Positions 32,706 through 41,780 of a stretch of DNA of 64,000 nt are shown one piece after another. The stretch comes from Rufibacter immobilis. GTDB lineage: Bacteria > Bacteroidota > Bacteroidia > Cytophagales > Hymenobacteraceae. How positions within the stretch are numbered: the first letter of the stretch is position 1; the number at the start of each line of letters is the position of its first letter. Made by a program: the position numbers and the translations under genes. The notes under the pieces are model-generated. The model worked only from the letters and a program-made list of their open reading frames with translations. It had not been told where the DNA came from and did no database searches. The stretch spans positions 186,001-250,000 of the forward strand of contig NZ_RJJE01000002.1 in NCBI RefSeq assembly GCF_003721565.1, written 5' to 3'.

Positions 32706-32778
32706 AGGAACAACCAATACTGGGTTCAGCTGTTTTTGCGCTGTTTCCGTTCATAGATTCCAACCTAACTGTAAGACC

Positions 32779-33234
32779 ATGAAGAAGATAAAAATCCTCT
32801 GGGGCTATCTGTTGTTTTCTGTTCTCTGCAGCGTTTACCTGCTGGGCTGCCAGGCCACGGCCCCCGCCGGGCCAGACGCCACCGCCAATGCCACCGCCAA
32901 TGCCACCACCGCAGACTCCACGGCAACTGAAGCCCCTGCCCGTCTGGCCCCTAAGCGGGTAGATTTACGCGGCACCATTACCAGAAGGGTCTATGACAGA
33001 GGGCAGGTCACCATTGAGGTGGAAGGATTTACAGATGTGCAGCAGTCGCGCTATAGCCGGGGGTATGTACTGGTCACGCCCACCACCCAGATCATTAGTG
33101 AGGAAGGCCGCACCATAAGCTTAAGCGAACTGTATGAAGGGCAGAACGTGGCCATTTTTATGCGCGGCGGCGGAAGGGGGAATTTTGTAGGATTAGGGGT
33201 TGCCCGCAAGATGTGGATTGAGCCGAGGTTCTGA
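32779..33234 (+). CDS. Putative lipoprotein, unknown
   Basis: A 151-residue exported protein. Signal peptide with lipobox LLGC (Cys24), then a low-complexity Ala/Thr linker with repeats of ATANATANATT, then a small beta domain (VDLRGTITRRVYDRGQVTIE ... GYVLVTPTTQI ... LYEGQNVAIFMRGGG) that looks like an OB-fold. Conserved family of Bacteroidota at best; no function known. A start at 32779 is supported by the signal peptide. Confidence 0.75.
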   Translation: MKKIKILWGYLLFSVLCSVYLLGCQATAPAGPDATANATANATTADSTATEAPARLAPKRVDLRGTITRRVYDRGQVTIEVEGFTDVQQSRYSRGYVLVTPTTQIISEEGRTISLSELYEGQNVAIFMRGGGRGNFVGLGVARKMWIEPRF

Positions 33235-33291
33235 TTATGAGGCGTTTTTCGTAAATTAGCGCCAAAATAAAATTTTACTTCTGCTTGCTGT

Positions 33292-34365
33292 ATGTCTGGC
33301 AATTCCTTTCGTTCTGTTCTGGCTCTCTGCGGGCTGTTTCTGAGTTTTTCCTTGGCCACCGTGGCCCAGTCTGGCAAGGCCATCAAGATTGCCGACCTGG
33401 AGGTGCAGGTGGCGGGCACCAAGCAGCCGGCCACGCAACTGCAATACGCGTTTCAGGCCGGCGATGTGCTGGTGCTGGACCTGGAGAACAAAGCCAAAAC
33501 CAACTACAAAGTAACGGTGCAGGAGTATTTCTCCAACTCACCGCTCTACAGCACGGAGGAAACCAAGAAACTGAGCAAACTGCGTCTCACGGTTCCGCAG
33601 AAATCGGTGTACACTATTACGATGCAGAGCTTGTCTGAGACCAGCACCAAAAGCCATTTCACCCTTACCCGCATTCCGGCCAGTGCGGCCAGCCAGAACT
33701 TCAGCACGCACGTAGCCTGGCGCACCGTGCAGGACACCGCCTGGACCACCGGCACCGAGAAAGTGCTGGTGAAAAATGACCTGAAGCCCGAAACCGTGGT
33801 AGACAAAACCTTCCGGCTGGCCTCGCTCACCAACATCACCAGCAACAACCGCAGTACGGAGCGCTTTAAGCTACCGGCCAACACCAGGCACTGGGTGTAC
33901 TGGGTAGGCGTGGGGCAGGAATCTGTGCAGGCCTTGCAGGAAACGGGCAAGACGCTGGCCAAAGGAGCCACGGCGTTGCTGTCGGGGGGGAATCCTTTGG
34001 TGGCTTTCGGGTTGGGCCTGTTGCCGCAGCTGCCGCAGGTGAAGTCCAGCGGGTACATCAGCTACTACTTGTTCAACAAGAGCAACGCCAACCTGTTCAC
34101 CCAAGACGAAGACGGCTGGAAGCCCTACGGCGTGGCCAAAGGCCAGGATGTGCTCTCAGACTACGGCAAAATCCTGATCTCCCAAACGCCCAAGACCGAT
34201 GACGGATATCTGTACCTGGGTTTCCAGAACCCCAGCACCATCACGGGCCTTGACCTTACCCTCAAAGTAGTGGCCTTTGTGGACAACCCCGTGTACCAGA
34301 CCCGCACCGTGCGCAAGCCCGCTAAAATCACCACGCGCCGGGAACCCATTTTGGCAGCGGACTAG
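33292..34365 (+). CDS. Secreted protein of unknown function
   Basis: A 357-residue exported protein with signal peptide VLALCGLFLSFSLATVAQ. The mature part is beta-rich (VVDKTFRLASLTNITSNNRS; FKLPANTRHWVYWVGVGQES) with one hydrophobic segment at about residue 230 (GGNPLVAFGLGLLPQLPQV). The pattern is known to me only from Bacteroidota hypothetical proteins. It lies 57 bp after the lipoprotein gene, probably cotranscribed. No catalytic motif. Confidence 0.7.
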   Translation: MSGNSFRSVLALCGLFLSFSLATVAQSGKAIKIADLEVQVAGTKQPATQLQYAFQAGDVLVLDLENKAKTNYKVTVQEYFSNSPLYSTEETKKLSKLRLTVPQKSVYTITMQSLSETSTKSHFTLTRIPASAASQNFSTHVAWRTVQDTAWTTGTEKVLVKNDLKPETVVDKTFRLASLTNITSNNRSTERFKLPANTRHWVYWVGVGQESVQALQETGKTLAKGATALLSGGNPLVAFGLGLLPQLPQVKSSGYISYYLFNKSNANLFTQDEDGWKPYGVAKGQDVLSDYGKILISQTPKTDDGYLYLGFQNPSTITGLDLTLKVVAFVDNPVYQTRTVRKPAKITTRREPILAAD

Positions 34366-34366
34366 A

Positions 34367-34405
34367 GGCGTTTAGCAGCTCTTTTTCCGGAAACAGGGCA
34401 AAAAC
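34367..34405 (+). repeat. GCGTTTAG palindrome, half-decayed copy
   Basis: GGCGTTTAGCAGCTCTTTTT then CCGGAAACAGGGCAAAAAC. 2 bp after the previous stop and 8 bp before the next promoter box. Confidence 0.85.
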
Positions 34406-34413
34406 AGAATTGG

Positions 34414-34421
34414 TATCTTTG
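34414..34421 (+). promoter_or_regulatory. Bacteroidota -7 box
   Basis: TATCTTTG (TAnnTTTG) 35 bp before the methyltransferase ATG, directly after the palindrome copy. Confidence 0.7.
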
Positions 34422-34456
34422 CAGGTGCTTCGGCCTAAGCCCGAGGACTGATTTTT

Positions 34457-35872
34457 ATGAGCCTAGAACTTCCCGCTTCTTTCCAGACCCGCATGCAGAC
34501 GCAGTTGGGGGCTGCCTACCCCGCCTTCGCGCAAGCCCTGGCCCAGCCCTCGCCCACCAGCATCAGGGTGAATCAGGCCAAAACCGCTTTGCCAGAAGGG
34601 CTGCCGCAGGTGCCTTGGTCAGAGACCGGATTTTATCTTTCGGCGCGGCCGAGTTTTACCTTAGACCCTCTTTTCCACGGCGGGGCCTATTATGTGCAGG
34701 AGGCCAGTTCCATGTTTCTGGAGCAGGCGCTCAGGCAATGCGTGGACTTAAAGGAGCCGCTGGCGGTGCTGGATCTGTGTGGGGCCCCCGGCGGAAAGTC
34801 CACGCACATCGCCTCACTGCTTTCCCCGGAGAGTCTGTTGGTGGCCAATGAAGTCATTAAACCAAGAGCCAACATCCTGGCCGAGAACATCCAGAAATGG
34901 GGCAGCGGCAACGTGGTAGTCACCAACAATGATCCCAGCCATATTGGGCAGCTCACCGGTTTCTTTGACGTGATGGTGGTAGACGCGCCCTGTTCGGGCG
35001 AAGGCATGTTCCGCAAAGACCCAGATGCCATGTCTGAATGGTCTGAGGCCAACGTGAAACTCTGCTCTGAGCGCCAGCGCCGCATTCTCATGGATGTCTG
35101 GGACGCGCTCAAACCCGGCGGCGTACTCATTTACAGCACCTGTACCTACAACCTGGAAGAAAACGAGGAGAACTTGGCCTGGCTGGCCAAGCAGCAAGAC
35201 GCTGAAACCCTGGCGCTGCAGCTACACCCAGACTGGGGCGTGACCGCAACCGAACTGGAAGGCATGCACGGCTACCGCTTCTACCCGCACCAAACCCAGG
35301 GCGAGGGCTTCTTCCTGGCCGCCGTGCGCAAAACCGATGGCGAGGAAGCCCGACCCTACCGCAAGAGCAAGCGTCCGTTTCTGGTCATCGCTTCCAAACA
35401 GGAGAAAGCCCTGGTGCAGGATTGGCTGCGGGAGCCGAAGTTCTGGGAGATTGTGAAGCACAAGGAAACCCTCAGGGCCTTGCCCAACGCCTGGATGCTG
35501 GAACTGGAGCAGCTCTATGAAAACCTGCGCGTGGTCTACGGCGGCATTGAACTGGCTGAGGTAATGAAAAACAACGCCAAGCCTCTGCCCGCCCTGGCTT
35601 TGTCGCAGCACTTAGCGGAAGACGCCTTCCCCGCCGCCGAGGTTGACCTGGCCACCGCCCTCAAATACCTGCACCGCGAAGACGTTTCTCTGGAAGAATC
35701 TGCCAACGGATGGGTACTGGTGCAGTTCAATGGCGTGGCGCTGGGCTGGGGCAAGAAGCTCCAGAACCGCGTCAATAACCACTACCCCAAAGAATGGCGC
35801 ATTAGAATGAGTTTAGATGAGGCCCTGCAACCGGAGAATCTAGCGAAGCAGTTTGTGCTGGGTGGTCAGTAG
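34457..35872 (+). CDS. rRNA cytosine-C5-methyltransferase (RsmF/NOL1-type)
   Basis: A 471-residue protein of the RsmB/NOP family. SAM-binding LDLCGAPGGKSTHIASLLSP (about 105-124), the catalytic PCSGEGMFRKDPDA (Cys at about 180) and YSTCTYNLEENE (second Cys at about 225) are present. After residue 300 comes an RsmF-like C-terminal PUA-type extension (HREDVSLEESANGWVLVQFN). It methylates C5 of a cytosine in rRNA; the exact position is unknown. Confidence 0.93.
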   Translation: MSLELPASFQTRMQTQLGAAYPAFAQALAQPSPTSIRVNQAKTALPEGLPQVPWSETGFYLSARPSFTLDPLFHGGAYYVQEASSMFLEQALRQCVDLKEPLAVLDLCGAPGGKSTHIASLLSPESLLVANEVIKPRANILAENIQKWGSGNVVVTNNDPSHIGQLTGFFDVMVVDAPCSGEGMFRKDPDAMSEWSEANVKLCSERQRRILMDVWDALKPGGVLIYSTCTYNLEENEENLAWLAKQQDAETLALQLHPDWGVTATELEGMHGYRFYPHQTQGEGFFLAAVRKTDGEEARPYRKSKRPFLVIASKQEKALVQDWLREPKFWEIVKHKETLRALPNAWMLELEQLYENLRVVYGGIELAEVMKNNAKPLPALALSQHLAEDAFPAAEVDLATALKYLHREDVSLEESANGWVLVQFNGVALGWGKKLQNRVNNHYPKEWRIRMSLDEALQPENLAKQFVLGGQ

Positions 35873-35910
35873 TATCAGGTAGCGCGTATCAGGTATCAGG
35901 ATTTCGTTTT

Positions 35911-35950
35911 GCGTTTAGGGGCTGTTTTTGGAAAAAGAGCCTCTAAACGC
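35911..35950. repeat. GCGTTTAG palindrome, near-perfect copy
   Basis: GCGTTTAGGGGCTGTTTTTG ... GAAAAAGAGCCTCTAAACGC, 38 bp after the methyltransferase stop. Confidence 0.93.
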
Positions 35951-36019
35951 ATGCATTGGATGTTCTCTTGCAGCCCTGATGGTTAGAGGAAAGGCCGTTT
36001 TTTACACACAAAGTTGGCA

Positions 36020-36092
36020 GTAGGGGCAATCCCTTGTGGTTGCCCTAACGCGGTGGAATACGTAAAGGGCAACCACAAGGGATTGCCCCTAC
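36020..36092. repeat. 27-bp perfect inverted repeat
   Basis: GTAGGGGCAATCCCTTGTGG + TTGCCCT (36020-36046) and its exact complement (36066-36092), 19-bp loop. This sequence resembles a hairpin repeat I know from many bacterial genomes, thought to be non-autonomous and IS200/RAYT-related. Confidence 0.8.
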
Positions 36093-36153
36093 GTTTCTAA
36101 AGCTCTTTCAATGACTTAAGAAGCTATATAACCGCTAAGGAAGCGGCAGTACT

Positions 36154-36192
36154 CATTTTAACTGTTTTTCTCCAAAAACAGCCCCTAAACAG
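36154..36192 (-). repeat. GCGTTTAG palindrome, half-decayed copy
   Basis: Reverse orientation: CATTTTAACTGTTTTTCT then CCAAAAACAGCCCCTAAACA. Confidence 0.8.
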
Positions 36193-36238
36193 GAGGTCAT
36201 AGTCTTGCTACGTGATACGCGCTACTTGCTACCAAATC

Positions 36239-37426
36239 CTACTCCACGTACAGCACCAAGCCCTTCAAATACTCTCCTTCCGGGTGGAAGATGCTCACGG
36301 GGTGGTCGGCGGGTTGGGAGAGGTGGTGCATGACTTTTACGTTGCGCCCGGCTTCAATGGCGGCGGCCATAATGGTGCTGTCAAATAGGTATTTGTCTAC
36401 CACGCCTGAGCAGGAGAAGGTGAACAGAATGCCGCCAGGCTTTATTTTCTGAATGGCTTCGGCGTTCAGGCGCTTGTAGCCCATGAGCGCGTTGTGGCGT
36501 ACTTTCTGGCTTTTCGCGAAGGCCGGCGGGTCCAGGATGATCAGATCATACAAACCTTCTTTCCCCCTCAGATACTCAAAAGTGTCTACGGCGTAGGCTT
36601 CGTGGCGGTCCTGACCGTGGTTCAGTTCGGCGTTCTGGTTCGTGAGATCAATGGCTTTTTTGGAGACATCCACTGAATGGACCGCCTTGGCCCCGGCATT
36701 GAGCGCATAAATGGAGAAGCCCCCGGTGTAGCAGAACGTGTTGAGCACGGTTTTGCCTTTGGAGTAATGCGCCAGCAATTGGCGGTTTTCGCGCTGATCA
36801 ATGAAGAAACCGGTTTTCTGTCCGGTCACCCAGTCTACCAGAAACTGGTTGCCGTTCTCGGTCACCACGTGGGGCACCGGCGTATCACCAAACAGATAAC
36901 CGTTTTGGCCCTGCACCGGACCTTTGGCTGGAAGCGTCTCGGCAGACTTATCGTACACCGCGGTCAGTTTGCCCTCAAAGACCTCCATGAGCGCCTGCGC
37001 AATCTGCTGACGCACGTGGAACATGCCCACGTTGTGCGCCTGCAACACAGCGGTATTGCCGTACACGTCCACAATGAGGCCGGGCAGCTGGTCGCCTTCG
37101 GCGAAAACCAGGCGGTATACATCGGTATCTGGGGTGTCCAGGAAGCCCTGCTGGCGGCGGTAATCCACGGCCTGCTGCACGCGGCTGCGCCAGAAAGCAT
37201 AATCAGGCTCTACTTCCTCAAAGGAGAAAATGCGCACGGCAATGGAGCTCGGCTGGTAGTGCCCAATGCCCAGAAACTCACGGCGGTTGGTGTACACGGC
37301 CACTATGTCGCCCTCCTGCACGTCACCTTCAATTTTCTTGATGGCCCCCGAGAAAACCCACGGGTGGAAACGTCTGAGCGAATGTTCTTTGCCTGCGTGT
37401 AAAAGGATGGAAGGAAGTGTTGCCAT
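36239..37426 (-). CDS. rlmI: 23S rRNA (cytosine-1962-C5)-methyltransferase family
   Basis: A 395-residue RlmI-like enzyme methylating C5 of C1962 in 23S rRNA. An N-terminal PUA domain with HPWVFSGAIKK (residues 20-30) and a class I SAM fold: FFIDQRENRQLLAHY, VLNTFCYTGGFSIYALNAGA (about 230-249), IILDPPAFAKSQK (about 298-310) and FTFSCSGVVDKYLF (about 337-350). Single gene, divergent from the dipeptidase. Confidence 0.93.
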   Translation of the reverse strand: MATLPSILLHAGKEHSLRRFHPWVFSGAIKKIEGDVQEGDIVAVYTNRREFLGIGHYQPSSIAVRIFSFEEVEPDYAFWRSRVQQAVDYRRQQGFLDTPDTDVYRLVFAEGDQLPGLIVDVYGNTAVLQAHNVGMFHVRQQIAQALMEVFEGKLTAVYDKSAETLPAKGPVQGQNGYLFGDTPVPHVVTENGNQFLVDWVTGQKTGFFIDQRENRQLLAHYSKGKTVLNTFCYTGGFSIYALNAGAKAVHSVDVSKKAIDLTNQNAELNHGQDRHEAYAVDTFEYLRGKEGLYDLIILDPPAFAKSQKVRHNALMGYKRLNAEAIQKIKPGGILFTFSCSGVVDKYLFDSTIMAAAIEAGRNVKVMHHLSQPADHPVSIFHPEGEYLKGLVLYVE

Positions 37427-37587
37427 AGCGTATGAAAGAGGCCGGCCTTTCGGCTCCGCCGATGAAATTTCTGCAAAATTCGGTAAAAAATCCGGCTTTG
37501 CGGCGGCTTGTGGGGCAGTTCTTCGTAAACTCGGCGGTAATGTCTCATTTTATATGATGTACAACATCATTCCCCGTTCCGTTGCCC

Positions 37588-38574
37588 ATGAACCTTCCCA
37601 TTGTTGACCTGCATTGCGACCTCACCGGCTACCTGGCCTGGGTGCCCGGCGCCACCGCCATGGACGTGAACCGCATTGGCTGTGCCATTCCGCATTTACA
37701 GGCCGGGCGGGTGAGGCTGCAGACCATGGCTTTTTTCACGCCCACTGAACCGGGAAGCGCCGCGTTTACCCTAAAGCAGGCCCGGTTATTCAGAGAAAAC
37801 CTGTTGCAGAACCAGGAAGTGTTTGCGCCCATCAGGCCGCAGGAACTGGAAGAGCAGGTGGTGCACGGGGAGCGGGTGGCTTTGGTGGCGGCTATTGAAA
37901 ATGCCTCAGGGTTATGCGAGGAAGACGAGCCGCTGGAGCAGGCATTTCTGCGCCTGGAGGAAATTATAAGGTTGGCGGGTCCGCTGCTGTACATCGGGTT
38001 TACCCACGCCGATGAGAACCGGTTTGCGGGCGGAAACTTTACCCCTGGCATTGGCCTGAAACCCGATGGTGAAGAGCTACTGCGCTACATGAGCGGCCGC
38101 AAGATTGCGTTAGATCTGGCCCACACTTCAGATGCCGCCGCGCTGGACATGCTCCGGTTCATAGACCAAAACCGGCTGGACATTCCCGTCATAGCCAGCC
38201 ACTCCAACTTCAGGGCCGTGTATGACAATGCCCGTAACCTGCCCCTGGAACTGGTGCAGGAAGTAGTGCGTCGCCAAGGGCTCATCGGGATCAATTTCCT
38301 GAAGACGTTTGTGCACCCGCACCGCCCCCAGATCCTGTTGGAACACATCTGCTACGGATTGGAACACGCCCCTCTGGCCCTCAGCTTCGGCGCCGATTTC
38401 TTTCAGGAATCTGGCATGATGGAGGGCGGGGAATCCTACTTCCACGAGGAACACCGCAATGCCTGCCGCTACCAATCTATCCTGAAGGAGCTACGCCAAC
38501 AGTTCTCTAGGGAGGAGATGGCCGCTATTAGTCACCAGAACGCCCTACGGTTTATGAAGCGGTTGTGGCAGTAA
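37588..38574 (+). CDS. Membrane dipeptidase family (peptidase M19)
   Basis: A 328-residue enzyme (start ATG 37588, MNLPIVDLHCDLTGYLAW; a TTG two codons before is possible). The opening DLHCD gives the first zinc His and Asp, AAIENASGL the bridging Glu, and VIASHSNFRAVYDNARNL a second metal site. It hydrolyses dipeptides, or other dipeptide-like bonds in relatives. It lacks a signal peptide, so it would act in the cytoplasm. Confidence 0.88.
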   Translation: MNLPIVDLHCDLTGYLAWVPGATAMDVNRIGCAIPHLQAGRVRLQTMAFFTPTEPGSAAFTLKQARLFRENLLQNQEVFAPIRPQELEEQVVHGERVALVAAIENASGLCEEDEPLEQAFLRLEEIIRLAGPLLYIGFTHADENRFAGGNFTPGIGLKPDGEELLRYMSGRKIALDLAHTSDAAALDMLRFIDQNRLDIPVIASHSNFRAVYDNARNLPLELVQEVVRRQGLIGINFLKTFVHPHRPQILLEHICYGLEHAPLALSFGADFFQESGMMEGGESYFHEEHRNACRYQSILKELRQQFSREEMAAISHQNALRFMKRLWQ

Positions 38575-38607
38575 CGTAAGCTATTCCCTTGGTGAGGTGA
38601 GCGGTTT

Positions 38608-38647
38608 GCGTTTAGGGGCTGTTTTTCCAAAAACAGCCCCTAAACGC
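38608..38647. repeat. GCGTTTAG palindrome, perfect copy
   Basis: GCGTTTAGGGGCTGTTTTT, CC, and the exact complement: 19-bp stem. 33 bp after the dipeptidase stop. Confidence 0.95.
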
Positions 38648-38798
38648 AATGTTTTTGCAAAAGCAGCGCCTTGTCTGTTTTCTATAGTATTTAATAAACT
38701 ATATACTTAGATATAATAGTTATAAAGCCCTGTGTTTTATTTACATTTAGCACAGTATTCCATATCAAATCATTATATACAACCCCATATTATATTTT

Positions 38799-41570
38799 AT
38801 GCTTTCTAAGACTAAAGTTGTCGCTAGCCTAGTGACAGTACTTCTTTTAGCGGCCCTAGTCTCGTTTGCTCCTAAGGCTTGGCAAGGCGGAATGCTGGAG
38901 AAAATTACCTCTAAACTTACCTTCTTTGAGAACAACTATCCGCAGGAAAAAGTCTTTCTACATTTAGACAAGCCTTATTACGCCGCCGGCGATGATGTGT
39001 GGTTCAGCGCCTATCTGGTAAACAGTTCAGACCACGCCCCTAGTCCCTTGAGTAAGGTGCTGTATGTAGAGTTGGTAAACCCGGAAGACTCAATTGCCCA
39101 GCGGGTAGTGCTTAATATGCAAGAAGGCAAAGGGTTTGGAGACTTTACCTTGCCAGACAGTATTCAAGCGGGCCTTTACCGCGTGAGAGCCTATACCAGC
39201 TGGATGCAGAACTTTCATGAAGATTATTTCTTCCACCAGAACATTCAGATTTGGAACCCTAGAGAAAGCGATTTGACACCCGCTGCCAATTTTTCCTTCA
39301 AACGTCAAGGGAGTGGGGATTCAGTTATAGTAGACCTACAGCTACTGACCCCTAAAAAAACTCTGGCTCCGCCGACGGCTATCACTTATACTGTATTGCA
39401 GGGGGCGAAAAGAGCAGCTTCCAGAAAGCTCAATACCAGCCCTACGGGTAAGACTAAATTGCGCTTTTATCTGCCAGACGCAGGTGACAATCAAGTAGCC
39501 CAGCTACAGCTTTCCATCCCGCAGGGGCAGAAGACAGTAAAAAAGAAGCTTGTCGTTCCAAGATCAGGCAGCGCCCTTGATCTTCAGTTTTTCCCCGAAG
39601 GAGGGAATTTAGTGAGCGGTTTCTGGAACAATATAGGATTTAAAGCTACCAATGCACAGGGGTTGGGCGAAGACGTGAAGGGAGTGGTGGTAGATCAGAG
39701 TGGGGCTAAAGTGGCAGATCTCACTAGCCTTAAGTTTGGGATGGGCCGCATTGGGTTCATGCCTGAAAAAGGCAAGCGCTATGAAGCAAAGATCAAAGGG
39801 GCAGACGGCAGTGAAACTACATATTCCTTGCCACCGGCGCAGGATAAGGGTATAATCATGACCGTAGACAATTCAAAGCCTGATAAAGTGCGGGTAAAAT
39901 GCTATACTATAGGTTTTGCAGATGGAGCCGGAAAGCCGACGGCTTTGCATGTAGTAGCCCAATCAAGAGGTACAGCCTTCTTTGGTGCCAGCAGTACTAC
40001 CGGCCGAGATGTATTTCAGGCAGATATCCCAAAGGAGAAGTTCCCTACCGGTATTTCACAAATCACTCTCTTTGATCAAGCAGGTGAACCGTTGGCCGAA
40101 CGGCTAGTCTTTGTGAATCAAAACAAGAACCTCCAGATAACCATTACGCCAGATAAGCCTACCTATAAGCCCAGGGAGAAAGTGACCCTTCAGGTAGAGG
40201 TAAAAGACGCTGCAGGAAGTCCGGTGGCCGGTAACTTTTCAATGAGCGTCACAGATGGGCAAACGGTGGTGCCTGACGCCAACAGCGCTACGCTTATCTC
40301 TTACCTGCAGTTATCTTCAGACCTGAGAGGATACATAGAGCAGCCAGACTTTTACTTCTCAGCTACCCAAGAGGAGGCGCAGACAGCACTTGATAACCTA
40401 ATGCTCACTCAGGGCTGGCGCCGGTTTGTCTGGAAAGACATTCTGCAAGATAAGTTTCAGGCTATGCCCGCCCCTTTGGAGCAGGGTTTATCAGTAAGTG
40501 GAGTAGTCACTCAGTACAATGAAAAAAAGCCTGTGAAAGATGCGGTGGTGACTATGTTTGATGTGGCTAATATGAAGAATATTCTGTTTGGGAATACAGA
40601 TGCGCAAGGACGATTCTCTATTGCATTGCCCACCCTCAAAGACAGCTCCCGGGTAGTGCTGCAGGCCCGTAACCCCAAAGGCAAAAGCAATCTCATTGTC
40701 TCCTTAGAGGATCCTGCTCCCGCGCTGGTGAAGCCTCAGGTGCCTTATGGTACCGTAGCTGCTTCCCTTTCTGACCAACAATGGGCATACCTGCGCAATA
40801 ACCAGGAGCAGATGAAAGTAGACCAGTCCATGGGCAAGGGCGTGCTGTTGGGAGAGGTAGTGGTGAAAGGCAGAAAAGACCCGTATGCGAACAAAAGCAT
40901 TGCCGACCGAACCACCTTGCACTCTCCCGGTGATGTGAGTTACTCCGTAAGAGGGGATAGATTTCCGCCGGGGTTAGACATTATCTCAGCGCTGCCGGGC
41001 CGTACACCGGGGGTGCAAATGAAGGAGGGAAAGTTGGTGCTGAGGGGCGGTGTGACCCAGTCATTTGATTTTGGCGGGGAAGGTGGCGCCAGCGAGGGAG
41101 GATCAACCGAGCCCATGTATCTGATAGATGGTGTGCGGGCAGACATGGGATTAGCCCAAACTCTTGATCCCACCCAGGTAGAGCGGATAGATGTCCTCAT
41201 GCCTGGAGCGCCTTCTGCTATTTACGGGGGAGAAGGAGTGAACGGGGTGATCTCTATCATTATGAAAGTTCCTGGTTCCTTTGTGGCTAAAACCAATGCA
41301 AGATGGCAAGGTGTAGCCATTTATAGAGGACCAAAGTTCCAGACCGTACGCGAGTTCTACATGCCCAAATATGACAAGCCCTCAAAAGAGTTTACTCCTG
41401 ACTGGAGAAGCACGCTGTACTGGAACCCAGTGATCAAAACCAATGCCGAGGGCAAAGCTCAAGTCGCCTTCTATTGTGCAGACGCTAAAACAACTTACCG
41501 TGCCGTGGTGCAAGGCTTAACTTCTAAAGGGCTGTTAGGCAAAGGAGTCACGGCAATGCAAGTACGGTAG
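38799..41570 (+). CDS. MG2 domain plus TonB-plug protein, copy 1
   Basis: A 923-residue exported protein. Signal helix VVASLVTVLLLAALVSFAP; macroglobulin-type MG2 domain with NNYPQEKVFLHLDKPYYAAGD (about 45-65) and YRVRAYTSWMQNF; several further Ig-like domains; a TonB receptor plug domain (about 720-830: DIISALPGRTPGVQMKEG ... PMYLIDGVRADMG ... GAPSAIYGGEGVNGVISII); a last Ig-like domain. No 22-strand barrel follows the plug. It is probably an envelope-anchored partner of an outer-membrane system. Role unknown. Upstream 130 bp is AT-rich. Confidence 0.85.
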   Translation: MLSKTKVVASLVTVLLLAALVSFAPKAWQGGMLEKITSKLTFFENNYPQEKVFLHLDKPYYAAGDDVWFSAYLVNSSDHAPSPLSKVLYVELVNPEDSIAQRVVLNMQEGKGFGDFTLPDSIQAGLYRVRAYTSWMQNFHEDYFFHQNIQIWNPRESDLTPAANFSFKRQGSGDSVIVDLQLLTPKKTLAPPTAITYTVLQGAKRAASRKLNTSPTGKTKLRFYLPDAGDNQVAQLQLSIPQGQKTVKKKLVVPRSGSALDLQFFPEGGNLVSGFWNNIGFKATNAQGLGEDVKGVVVDQSGAKVADLTSLKFGMGRIGFMPEKGKRYEAKIKGADGSETTYSLPPAQDKGIIMTVDNSKPDKVRVKCYTIGFADGAGKPTALHVVAQSRGTAFFGASSTTGRDVFQADIPKEKFPTGISQITLFDQAGEPLAERLVFVNQNKNLQITITPDKPTYKPREKVTLQVEVKDAAGSPVAGNFSMSVTDGQTVVPDANSATLISYLQLSSDLRGYIEQPDFYFSATQEEAQTALDNLMLTQGWRRFVWKDILQDKFQAMPAPLEQGLSVSGVVTQYNEKKPVKDAVVTMFDVANMKNILFGNTDAQGRFSIALPTLKDSSRVVLQARNPKGKSNLIVSLEDPAPALVKPQVPYGTVAASLSDQQWAYLRNNQEQMKVDQSMGKGVLLGEVVVKGRKDPYANKSIADRTTLHSPGDVSYSVRGDRFPPGLDIISALPGRTPGVQMKEGKLVLRGGVTQSFDFGGEGGASEGGSTEPMYLIDGVRADMGLAQTLDPTQVERIDVLMPGAPSAIYGGEGVNGVISIIMKVPGSFVAKTNARWQGVAIYRGPKFQTVREFYMPKYDKPSKEFTPDWRSTLYWNPVIKTNAEGKAQVAFYCADAKTTYRAVVQGLTSKGLLGKGVTAMQVR

Positions 41571-41653
41571 ACTTCCTATAGGCGGATTAGGTTAAACGCA
41601 TGAAAGGCATGATCTGCTTTATTGTTTTTAGAGCAGAACAACCTATAATAAGT

Positions 41654-41696
41654 ATATCCCTCAGGCTGCTTTTTTAAGGAATATTCTGAGGGATAT
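41654..41696. other. Hairpin between paralogous genes
   Basis: ATATCCCTCAG (41654-41664) and CTGAGGGATAT (41686-41696), 11-bp perfect stem with a 21-base loop containing T6. It may be a weak terminator or a regulator of the second paralogue. Confidence 0.55.
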
Positions 41697-41780
41697 CCTT
41701 CCATCCTTTCTACAAGCAGCTACTACTTGAGTTCTGCCTAGGCACATAGGTGTTAATCTTGAATCTTCAAATAATTTATA

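Larger units (their letters stand above)
35873..36238. other. Convergent intergenic region with nested repeats
   Basis: About 366 bp with no gene. An outer inverted repeat, ATCAGGTAGCGCGTATCA (35873-35890) and TGATACGCGCTACTTGCT (36213-36230, 14 of 18 matching), encloses three further palindromes listed separately. Confidence 0.6.
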
